Shown: positions 7,266-13,100 of the stretch, piece after piece
Numbering within the stretch: the first letter of the stretch is position 1
Layout: every line of letters begins with the position of its first letter
From: Firmicutes bacterium UBA6132
GTDB lineage: Bacteria > Bacillota_A > Clostridia > Tissierellales > Sedimentibacteraceae
DNA: 13,100 nucleotides
Direction of reading: 5' to 3'
Assembly: GCA_002435835.1 (NCBI GenBank)
Contig: DIVM01000262.1
Location: 1-13,100, forward strand
Notes under the pieces: generated by a model
The model's database searches: none
Told to the model about the DNA's origin: nothing
Seen by the model: only the letters and a program-made list of their open reading frames with translations
Position numbers and translations under genes: made by a program

Positions 7266-8012
7266 ATGGAGCGCGTAGCTTTTAGCATTTTAGGCATAGA
7301 GGTAATGTGGTATGGTATTTTAATATCTACAGGAGTTTTGTTAGGAATAGTTGTTGCTCTTAGAGAATGCAAAAGAGTTGGTTTTAAAGAAGATAATTTG
7401 ATAGACTTTTTGCTTTACGCTATACCGTCATCTATTGTTGGAGCTAGAGCTTATTATGTGATATTTTCATGGGATTACTACAGCAAAAATTTAAACGAAA
7501 TTATTAATATAAGACAGGGTGGTCTTGCTATTCATGGAGCTTTAATTGCTGGAGTTATTGTAGGTATTTTATTTTGCAAAAAAAGAAAAATTAACGTTTT
7601 TCAAATTCTTGATATAGTTATACCTTCAGTTGCACTTGGTCAAGCAATTGGCAGATGGGGAAACTTTGTAAACCAAGAAGCTTATGGCGGACCTACAAAT
7701 TTACCATGGGGTATTATTGTTGATGGAATTAAAGTACATCCAACATTTTTATATGAATCAATTATAGATTTCTCTTTATTTTTGTTTCTTATATGGTTTA
7801 GAAAAAATAAGAGAAAAAATCAGGGAGAGGTATTTGCTCTTTATATTATAATTTATTCTATAGGAAGATTTATTGTTGAAGGGCTTAGAACTGATAGCCT
7901 AATGTTTTTTTATATTAGAGTTGCACAATTAATAAGTGTTTTTTTAGTAGTGGTGGGCATTTATATTTTTAACACTTTAAGAAAACAAAATTCTTCAATT
8001 GATGACAAGTAA
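7266..8012 (+). CDS. lgt: Prolipoprotein diacylglyceryl transferase
   Basis: Lgt moves a diacylglyceryl group from phosphatidylglycerol onto the lipobox cysteine of prolipoproteins, the first step of bacterial lipoprotein maturation in the cytoplasmic membrane. The 248-residue protein is mostly hydrophobic, consistent with the seven-helix family fold. Motifs seen are RQGGLAIHGA (83-92, His90), the signature GRWGNFVNQE (129-138, Arg130, Asn133, Glu138), HPTFLYES (158-165) and GRFIVEGLRTD (200-210, with the catalytic-region Arg208). GGAGG at 7257-7261 fixes the ATG. It is 51 bases downstream of pheT, with no promoter I can defend and only a T-tract-less hairpin between, so it probably belongs to the T-box operon. 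A strong terminator follows. Confidence 0.96.
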   Translation: MERVAFSILGIEVMWYGILISTGVLLGIVVALRECKRVGFKEDNLIDFLLYAIPSSIVGARAYYVIFSWDYYSKNLNEIINIRQGGLAIHGALIAGVIVGILFCKKRKINVFQILDIVIPSVALGQAIGRWGNFVNQEAYGGPTNLPWGIIVDGIKVHPTFLYESIIDFSLFLFLIWFRKNKRKNQGEVFALYIIIYSIGRFIVEGLRTDSLMFFYIRVAQLISVFLVVVGIYIFNTLRKQNSSIDDK

Positions 8013-8037
8013 AAATTATGTAAAAACATTTAAATTT

Positions 8038-8075
8038 AACCAGTTATGGCAATTTTGTGCATAACTGGTTTTTTT
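8038..8075 (+). terminator. Intrinsic terminator after lgt
   Basis: An 11-bp perfect stem (AACCAGTTATG 8038-8048, CATAACTGGTT 8060-8070) with an 11-base loop runs into seven T residues (8069-8075). It ends the pheS-pheT-lgt unit and insulates the division cluster. Confidence 0.95.
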
Positions 8076-8120
8076 ATTTTATAAATTGTGGACAAAAAAA
8101 TATAAAAATAAAAAAATAAT

Positions 8121-8167
8121 AGTGGAACATTTTACCCACTTTGTGGTATAATTACCCCAGTAGGTGG
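8121..8167 (+). promoter_or_regulatory. mraZ promoter with phased GTGG boxes (candidate MraZ operator)
   Basis: The -10 is TATAAT (8147-8152) and a weak -35 TGGAAC (8123-8128) lies 18 bp upstream. GTGG occurs at 8122-8125, 8143-8146 and 8164-8167, exactly 21 bp apart, or two helical turns. The copies read AGTGGAA, TGTGGTA and GGTGGTA. The first overlaps the -35, the second abuts the -10, and the third is the ribosome binding site of mraZ. Inverted copies also occur (CCCAC at 8135-8139). MraZ proteins are known to bind TGGG/GTGG-type direct repeats before their own gene, so autoregulation is likely. The predicted start near 8159 leaves a leader of only about 15 bases. Confidence 0.7.
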
Positions 8168-8173
8168 TAGAAA

Positions 8174-8611
8174 ATGTTTACTGGTGAATACAATCATTCA
8201 TTTGATGAAAAGGGAAGAGTAATCATACCTTCCAAATTAAGAGAAGAGCTTGGGGAAACGTTCTACATAGGTAAAGGTTTGGATAAATGTTTATTTGTTT
8301 ATCCTATTGAAACATGGGCGGAATTCGTTGGTAAACTTAGAAACCTTTCTACTTTCAACAAACAGGAAAGATTTTTTTTAAGACAATTTATTTCTGGATT
8401 TTCTGAATGTAGTTTTGATAAACAGGGAAGAATATTAATTCCACCCACACTCAGGGAATTTAGTGGATTAAAAAACGAAGCTACTATAATAGGGGTTATA
8501 GATAGAATTGAAATTTGGAACAAAGAAAGTTGGAATGAATATTCAAATAATGAAGAATATGACTTTGACTTAATATCTGAAAAAATGTCAGAATTGGGGA
8601 TTGGATTATAA
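8174..8611 (+). CDS. mraZ: Transcriptional regulator MraZ
   Basis: MraZ is a DNA-binding protein of the AbrB/SpoVT swapped-hairpin fold that regulates the division and cell-wall cluster it heads. The 145-residue protein has the usual start [19 protein letters not shown] and both diagnostic DxxGR repeats: DEKGR (11-15) and DKQGR (82-86), each followed by (V/L)IP and an LRE helix. Family members form octameric rings. It is the first gene after a strong terminator, with its own promoter. AGGTGG (8162-8167) is the ribosome site 6 bases before the ATG, and it coincides with the third GTGG box, so MraZ binding or mutation of that site could affect both transcription and translation. rsmH follows after 11 bases with AGGAGG overlapping the mraZ stop region. 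Confidence 0.97.
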   Translation: MFTGEYNHSFDEKGRVIIPSKLREELGETFYIGKGLDKCLFVYPIETWAEFVGKLRNLSTFNKQERFFLRQFISGFSECSFDKQGRILIPPTLREFSGLKNEATIIGVIDRIEIWNKESWNEYSNNEEYDFDLISEKMSELGIGL

Positions 8612-8622
8612 GGAGGAATGAC

Positions 8623-9552
8623 ATGGATTATAAACATAAATCGGTTTTGCTTAATGAATCAATTGAAGGGCTTAATATAAAAGCTGATGGTATTTATGTC
8701 GATGCAACTTTAGGCGGGGGTGGACATACTTATGAAATTCTCAAAAAAGTTACTTTGGGGAAAGTAATTGGCATTGACCAGGATGATTATGCTATAAGTA
8801 GAGCATCTGAAAAACTAAAGCAGTTTAGTAATTTTATACCAGTAAAAAGTAATTTTCATAATATTAAAAATGTATTGGAAAATTTAAATATAGAAAAAAT
8901 AGACGGAATAATATTTGACCTTGGTGTTTCATCATTTCAATTAGACATTCCTGAAAGAGGATTTAGTTATAATAATGATATGCCTCTTGATATGAGAATG
9001 GATAAAAACCAAACTATTACTGCAAGACATATAGTAAATGGTTATGAAGAATCTGAGCTTGTGAGAATTCTTAGAGATTATGGGGAAGAAAGATGGGCAT
9101 CAAGAATAGCAAAATTTATTGTTGAGGAAAGAGAAAAAGAATTTGTAGAAACAACTGGACAATTAGTTACCATCATAAAAAAAGCTATTCCAAAACAAGT
9201 TAGACAAGAAGGCGGACATCCTGCTAAAAGAACTTTTCAAGCTATAAGGATTGAAGTTAATAAAGAACTTGAAATTCTTGAAAATGCATTGAAGGATGCT
9301 GTTGATTGTTTAAGTGAAGGTGGAAGAATTTGTGTAATTACATTTCATTCCTTAGAAGATAGAATAATAAAAAATGCATTTGTTGACTTAAATAAAGACT
9401 GCATATGCCCACCAGAATTTCCTAAGTGCATGTGTGATCACAGACGTAAATTAAAAATAATCACAAGAAAACCAATGACACCATCATCAGAAGAATTAGA
9501 AGAAAATCACAGAGCCCACAGTGCAAAACTAAGAATAGGAGAAAGGGTGTAA
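8623..9552 (+). CDS. rsmH: 16S rRNA (cytosine-1402-N4)-methyltransferase RsmH
   Basis: RsmH (MraW) methylates N4 of C1402 in the decoding centre of 16S rRNA using S-adenosylmethionine. The 309-residue length is standard. It begins [14 protein letters not shown] and shows the SAM-binding loop [15 protein letters not shown] (26-40), [11 protein letters not shown] and [15 protein letters not shown], the insert domain with [20 protein letters not shown], and [12 protein letters not shown] near the C terminus. It ends in [13 protein letters not shown], the usual MraW tail. A late cysteine-rich patch ([12 protein letters not shown]) is common in Firmicute MraW. AGGAGG (8611-8616) is spaced 6 bases from ATG 8623; a nearer ATG at 8618 is too close to be used. 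It is co-transcribed with mraZ and ftsL. Confidence 0.97.
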   Translation: MDYKHKSVLLNESIEGLNIKADGIYVDATLGGGGHTYEILKKVTLGKVIGIDQDDYAISRASEKLKQFSNFIPVKSNFHNIKNVLENLNIEKIDGIIFDLGVSSFQLDIPERGFSYNNDMPLDMRMDKNQTITARHIVNGYEESELVRILRDYGEERWASRIAKFIVEEREKEFVETTGQLVTIIKKAIPKQVRQEGGHPAKRTFQAIRIEVNKELEILENALKDAVDCLSEGGRICVITFHSLEDRIIKNAFVDLNKDCICPPEFPKCMCDHRRKLKIITRKPMTPSSEELEENHRAHSAKLRIGERV

Positions 9553-9558
9553 AATTCT

Positions 9559-10029
9559 ATGTCAGCGTTAAGAAAAGAAGCATTTGAATACGAATATGGA
9601 TATGAAACTTTAGAAAAACCAAAGAAAAAAGTAAGCATAAAACCAAAGAAGAAAAATAAAATATTTGTAGACAGCTTTAAAAATTCTGCAAAAATTGGTG
9701 CAACATTTGTTTTGGGCATTTTATTAGTTTATAATTATGCTACTATAACTGATAAACAAATGGAATTAAGTTCATTAAATGAACAAATTGCTGAATTAAA
9801 CAATGATTTAGATAAATACAACATTTCTTTAGAGAGCATAAAAAATACTAACAAAATTGAAGAAGTTGCAAAATCTTATCTTGGAATGAATTATCCAACA
9901 AGAAAACAAACAGTTTTTTTGGACTTTGCATATGCAGGTTCAGGCGTTACTGAAGAAGAATCAAATGTACCTACAAAAGATAATATGCTTTATGGATTTA
10001 TTGATAAGGTAATAGGTTTTATTCAGTAA
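9559..10029 (+). CDS. ftsL: Cell division protein FtsL-like (FtsL/DivIC family)
   Basis: This is a small bitopic membrane protein of 156 residues. The cytoplasmic N terminus has an acidic-aromatic patch (EYEYGYE, 10-16) and then a very basic stretch (20-34). One membrane helix is at about 44-63. An extracytoplasmic leucine/isoleucine coiled coil follows (about 64-95), then the family-like block IEEVAKSYLGMNYP (100-113). FtsL forms a complex with DivIC/FtsB and DivIB/FtsQ that activates the septal wall synthase. Sequence identity in this family is low, so the name rests mainly on topology and on its place between rsmH and the class B PBP gene, where ftsL always lies. The start is 6 bases after the rsmH stop. 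Its ribosome site (AAAGGG) is inside the rsmH end and is mediocre, suggesting translational coupling. Confidence 0.87.
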   Translation: MSALRKEAFEYEYGYETLEKPKKKVSIKPKKKNKIFVDSFKNSAKIGATFVLGILLVYNYATITDKQMELSSLNEQIAELNNDLDKYNISLESIKNTNKIEEVAKSYLGMNYPTRKQTVFLDFAYAGSGVTEEESNVPTKDNMLYGFIDKVIGFIQ

Positions 10030-10042
10030 AGGGGGAAACTAT

Positions 10043-12265
10043 ATGAAAAGAAACAGCAAGAGAGGAAGTACTAACCTTCTAAATAAAAAGAGGATGTTGG
10101 TATTTTTACTCTGCTTTTTTTTAGGAACAATTGCTTTAATTATTAGACTTGGATATATTCAACTCATAAAAGGAGAGGACTATAAAAAAGCTGCCATGGA
10201 AAACTGGGCAAGAGATATAACTATTAGCGCTAAGCGCGGAACAATATACGATGCAAGAGGAAAAAAACTTGCTGTCAGCGTAAATTCTAACACTGTTACA
10301 TGTTTTCCAGCAGATGTAAAAAAAGGTGCTAAAAAATCTAATTCTACTTCAGAAAACTCTGAAGATTCAGAAACTTCAGAAACAGCTGCTGAAAATACAA
10401 ACGAAGAAAAAACAACAAGTATACCTGAAGATGAAAACAAGTTGACATCATTATTAAAATCCTTAAATGGAAAATTAGCTGATGATAAAACAGATGTAAG
10501 TGAAGAAAACCAAGAAGCAGTGGAAGTTATGGAAGAAATTCCTACTAACACGAAAACTCCTGAAGAAACCGCTGAAATTTTATCATCTATTTTGGAAATG
10601 GAATATGATGAAGTTTTAGAAAAAATAACATCTAATTATTCATATGTTGTTTTAAAAAAATGGGTAACTGATGAACAAGCAGAAAAAATTAGAGAACAAG
10701 AATTAAGTGGTATAAATGTTATAGAAGATAATAAAAGAGTATATCCTTATGGAAATTTTGCTCCACATATTTTAGGCTTTACTAATGTTGATCAGGATGG
10801 GTTATACGGTATTGAAGCTACATTTAATGAATATTTAACAGGTGTACCTGGAAGAATGGTTGTAAACACAGATGCAAATGGTAGAGAACTACCTTTTGGA
10901 TATAATGAATATTATGATTCTGAAGATGGTGATGGTGTTGTATTAACCATAGATGAAGTTATACAGCATTATGCAGAATCTGCAGCTGAAAAAGTTAAAA
11001 ACGATTATAAGGCTAAGCGTGCTACAATAATAGTTATGGATCCTAAAACTGGGGATGTGCTTGCTATGACTTCTAAGCCTGATTATGATCCTAATGACCC
11101 AAAAATTCCTATTGATGATACAGTAAAAAAACAATGGGAAACTTTAGATAATAAAAGTTTACAAGAAGCATGGTTTGATATGTGGCGTAATCCAGCAGTA
11201 AATGATATTTATGAACCAGGTTCTACATTTAAATTAATAACTACAGCAGTTGCATTAGAAGAAAATAAAGCTACTCTTGAATCTACATATTATTGCGATG
11301 GATTCGTTAAACAAATTAAAGGTGAGAGAATTAAATGTTGGAGATATTACCGACCACATGGAGAGCAGACTTTATCAGAAGCTATACAAAATTCATGTAA
11401 CGATGCATTAGCTCAAATAGGTTTAGATATTGGAAAAGATATTTTTTATAAATATGTTAAATCATTTGGATTTGAAGAAAAAACAGGTATTGATTTAAAT
11501 GGTGAAGCTTTAGGTTTAATTAAAGAGCCAGAAAATATGAAAGATGTTGATGTAGTTACTCAAGCATTTGGTCAAGGTGTTGCAGTAACACCTATTCAAT
11601 TAGTAACTGCTGTATCTGCAATAGCAAATGGTGGAGATTTATTAGAGCCAAAAATAGTTAAAGAGCTTATTGATGAAAATGGAAATGTAGTTAAACATTT
11701 TGATACAATTGTAAGAAGGAATGTCATATCAAAAGATACATCACAAAAAATGCTTCAAATAATGAAAGATTCAGCAGAAGCAGGAACTAAGCAAGCATAT
11801 AGAGCAGGTTATAGGATTGGTGGTAAATCAGGTACAGCTCAAAAAGTTATTGATGGACGTTATGTTGAAGGAAAATATATATCTTCATTTGTTGGTGTAG
11901 CACCAGTTGATGATCCAAAAGCAGTTGTTTTAGTAATGGTCGATGAACCTGATAAAACAATAGGTTCATTTGGAAGTATTGTTGCAGGACCTGTAGCGGC
12001 AGATTTATTAGAAAATATTATGAAATATTATGATGTTGAACCTGTTTATACAGAAGAAGAATTAGGTAAAGTTGCAGCTCAAACAGTAAATGTTCCTGAA
12101 ATATTGGGTTTAACAGTTAAAGAAGCAACGGATAAATTAATAAGGGCAGGATTAGAAAGCAACATTACAGTAGAAGTTGATGGTAATACAATAGTTAAGT
12201 CCCAATTCCCTAAAGCAGGTGAAAAGGTAGTTAAGGGTTCTGTTATAACTATGATATTAAAATAA
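10043..12265 (+). CDS. Class B penicillin-binding protein, SpoVD/FtsI type with PASTA domain
   Basis: The 740-residue monofunctional transpeptidase cross-links peptidoglycan at the septum or in the spore cortex. After a basic N terminus there is one membrane anchor (about 18-38), the PBP dimer/pedestal domain (RGTIYDARGKKLAVS), the transpeptidase domain, and one C-terminal PASTA repeat (about 682-740). Catalytic motifs are complete: STFK (Ser394, Lys397), SCN (451-453) and KSGT (595-598). One PASTA domain matches Bacillus SpoVD rather than PBP2B, which has two, but as the only PBP seen here it may serve vegetative division, so no symbol is given. It is longer than SpoVD (about 646) chiefly because of an acidic Ser/Thr/Glu-rich segment (about 95-171) inserted in the pedestal domain before TPEETAEIL. 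A strong ribosome site (AGGGGG) follows the ftsL stop. Confidence 0.93.
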   Translation: MKRNSKRGSTNLLNKKRMLVFLLCFFLGTIALIIRLGYIQLIKGEDYKKAAMENWARDITISAKRGTIYDARGKKLAVSVNSNTVTCFPADVKKGAKKSNSTSENSEDSETSETAAENTNEEKTTSIPEDENKLTSLLKSLNGKLADDKTDVSEENQEAVEVMEEIPTNTKTPEETAEILSSILEMEYDEVLEKITSNYSYVVLKKWVTDEQAEKIREQELSGINVIEDNKRVYPYGNFAPHILGFTNVDQDGLYGIEATFNEYLTGVPGRMVVNTDANGRELPFGYNEYYDSEDGDGVVLTIDEVIQHYAESAAEKVKNDYKAKRATIIVMDPKTGDVLAMTSKPDYDPNDPKIPIDDTVKKQWETLDNKSLQEAWFDMWRNPAVNDIYEPGSTFKLITTAVALEENKATLESTYYCDGFVKQIKGERIKCWRYYRPHGEQTLSEAIQNSCNDALAQIGLDIGKDIFYKYVKSFGFEEKTGIDLNGEALGLIKEPENMKDVDVVTQAFGQGVAVTPIQLVTAVSAIANGGDLLEPKIVKELIDENGNVVKHFDTIVRRNVISKDTSQKMLQIMKDSAEAGTKQAYRAGYRIGGKSGTAQKVIDGRYVEGKYISSFVGVAPVDDPKAVVLVMVDEPDKTIGSFGSIVAGPVAADLLENIMKYYDVEPVYTEEELGKVAAQTVNVPEILGLTVKEATDKLIRAGLESNITVEVDGNTIVKSQFPKAGEKVVKGSVITMILK

Positions 12266-12267
12266 TT

Positions 12268-12308
12268 AAACGGAACGCATGCACTAAAGTGCGCTGCGTT
12301 TCGTTTTT
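12268..12308 (+). terminator. Intrinsic terminator after the PBP gene
   Basis: A long hairpin starts 3 bases after the stop. A 12-bp outer stem (12268-12279 with 12295-12306, one G-T) and an inner GCAC/GTGC stem (12281-12284, 12289-12292) with loop TAAA are joined by a small asymmetric bulge. Five T residues (12304-12308) and a further T-rich stretch follow. It closes the mraZ-rsmH-ftsL-PBP unit. Confidence 0.9.
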
Positions 12309-12351
12309 CTTTATTTTAACATTCTTTAAATATTAAAAATTAAATTCTTAA

Positions 12352-12380
12352 TTGAAGTTGAATATTAAATGTGATAGAAT
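12352..12380 (+). promoter_or_regulatory. Probable murE promoter
   Basis: The -35 TTGAAG (12352-12357), a 17-bp spacer and the -10 TAGAAT (12375-12380) preceded by TG at 12372-12373 form a reasonable sigma-A site. The start would be near 12387, about 70 bases before murE. It lies directly after the terminator, so murE and following genes need it or read-through. Confidence 0.6.
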
Positions 12381-12413
12381 TAATTTGATAATTTTTAAAA
12401 ATTAATTTTTTTT
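12378..12413 (+). other. AT-only hairpin with T-tract in the murE leader
   Basis: AATTAATTT (12378-12386) can pair with AAATTAATT (12399-12407), and eight T residues occupy 12406-12413. It has the outline of a terminator or attenuator between the promoter and murE, but the stem has no G-C pair. In a region this AT-rich it may be chance. Confidence 0.25.
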
Positions 12414-12455
12414 AATAATAATATTGTAATTAAAAAATGCAAAGGGAGCATGCTT

Positions 12456-13100
12456 ATGAATATAAAAGAATTACTAAGCCAAATTAGTTATATAAATTTT
12501 GAAGGCGATGAAAGTATAATTGTAACAGGAATAACAAATGATTCGAGAAAAGCTAAATCAGGAGATATATTTGTTGCAATACATGGGTTTACTTCTGATG
12601 GGCATAAATTCATAAATAGTGCTTTACAAAATGGTGCATCAGCTGTGCTCTGTGATAACATACCTGATGATGTAAAAAATAAAAGCAACTTTATAGTGGT
12701 AAAACAACCGAGAGAAATAATGGCTAAAGTAGCCAGTATTATATATGACCACCCATCAGAAAAATTAAGTTTAACTGGTATAACAGGAACTAATGGAAAA
12801 ACAAGCACAACATATTTATTAAAAGGAATATTTGAACTTTTAAAAGAAAAAACCGGTGTAATAGGAACTATGGGAGTATTAGTTGACAATGAAAAAATAA
12901 AAATAGACAACACTACACCAGAATCAGCTGATATTCAATTCTTTTTAAAAGAAATGGTAGAAAAATCAGTTCAACATTGCTTTATGGAAGTTTCATCCCA
13001 TGCTCTTGAATTAAACAGGGTGGATAATTTAACAATAGATGTTGGAATTTTTACTAATTTAACAAGGGACCATTTAGATTTTCATAAAACAATGGAAAAT
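12456..13100 (+). CDS. murE: UDP-MurNAc-tripeptide synthetase MurE (3' end outside window)
   Basis: MurE is a cytoplasmic Mur ligase that adds the third amino acid (meso-diaminopimelate or L-lysine) to UDP-MurNAc-L-Ala-D-Glu with ATP. The frame is open from 12456 to the window end, giving 215 residues, a little under half of the usual 480-500. Visible are the N-terminal UDP-binding domain (DSRKAKSGDIFVAI, 29-42; DGHKFI, 48-53), the ATP P-loop GITGTNGKTSTT (108-119), TTPES (153-157), EVSSHALELNRV (178-189) and TNLTRDHLDFH (200-210), all typical of MurE rather than MurC, MurD or MurF. The DNP-type motif that would tell diaminopimelate from lysine use lies beyond the window. GGGAG (12444-12448) is 7 bases before ATG 12456 but only 1 base before the in-frame ATG 12450, which decides the start. 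It follows a terminator and has its own promoter. Confidence 0.96.
   Translation, partial: MNIKELLSQISYINFEGDESIIVTGITNDSRKAKSGDIFVAIHGFTSDGHKFINSALQNGASAVLCDNIPDDVKNKSNFIVVKQPREIMAKVASIIYDHPSEKLSLTGITGTNGKTSTTYLLKGIFELLKEKTGVIGTMGVLVDNEKIKIDNTTPESADIQFFLKEMVEKSVQHCFMEVSSHALELNRVDNLTIDVGIFTNLTRDHLDFHKTMEN

Noticed and set aside
8086..8106. TTGTGGACA upstream of mraZ as an additional promoter or MraZ box
   Set aside because: It is 34 bp from the next GTGG and out of the 21-bp phase; no -10 with good spacing except generic A/T sequence.
8299..8637. 112-codon minus-strand frame
   Set aside because: It is antisense to mraZ, which has intact DxxGR repeats and proper start signals; there is no domain in the antisense product.
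10180..10551. 123-codon minus-strand frame rich in Ser/Phe/Val
   Set aside because: It is antisense to the acidic low-complexity part of the PBP gene. Long open antisense frames arise easily from GAA/TCA-rich coding sequence, and no start signal or domain supports it.
12488..12913. 141-codon minus-strand frame
   Set aside because: It is the antisense shadow of the 5' part of murE, whose plus-strand frame carries clear Mur ligase motifs.

Overview
The window is a low-GC, plus-strand-only stretch of core bacterial genes. It is strongly A/T-biased at third codon positions and has AGGAGG-type ribosome binding sites. A phenylalanine T-box leader, a KtrAB-type potassium importer and a division/wall cluster carrying a PASTA-tailed SpoVD/FtsI-type transpeptidase all point to a Firmicute, most likely an anaerobic Clostridia-like one. 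I see no insertion sequence, phage gene, CRISPR array, tRNA or rRNA.

Layout. (1) 1-369: the 3' part of rplT (ribosomal protein L20), closed by an intrinsic terminator. (2) 370-591: an intergenic region with a compact GC-rich island (about 409-460), a palindromic array of TTTACA/TGTAAA half-sites and a promoter. (3) 592-2586: ktrB and ktrA, membrane and regulatory subunits of a K+ uptake system, followed at 2620-3414 by a TrmH/SpoU-family RNA methyltransferase. (4) 3409-3774: promoter and complete T-box leader with a Phe specifier, a UGGU antiterminator bulge and a terminator. (5) 3775-8012: pheS, pheT (both subunits of phenylalanyl-tRNA synthetase) and lgt (lipoprotein diacylglyceryl transferase). 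A hairpin lacking a T-tract lies between pheT and lgt, and a strong terminator follows lgt. (6) 8121-12308: the start of the division/cell-wall (dcw) cluster, with mraZ under a promoter studded with GTGG boxes, then rsmH, ftsL and a SpoVD/FtsI-type penicillin-binding protein, ended by a large terminator. (7) 12352-13100: a separate promoter and the first 215 codons of murE, cut by the window end. The murE reading frame is open to the end of the window.

How the genes work together. The genes form four or five transcription units: rplT (end only), ktrBA plus the methyltransferase, T-box-pheS-pheT-lgt, mraZ-rsmH-ftsL-spoVD, and murE onward. If lgt has no promoter of its own, lipoprotein lipidation is under uncharged-tRNA(Phe) control. 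MraZ probably autoregulates the division unit through its GTGG boxes. RsmH modifies 16S rRNA, FtsL acts in the divisome, the PBP cross-links septal or spore peptidoglycan, and MurE makes the precursor.

This is mainly a housekeeping region, and I found no clear new multi-gene system. The parts most worth a second look are regulatory and architectural: the GC-rich island and four-half-site array before ktrB, the 21-bp-phased GTGG boxes before mraZ, an acidic low-complexity insert in the PBP, and a rewritten motif in the PheT B3/B4 domain.
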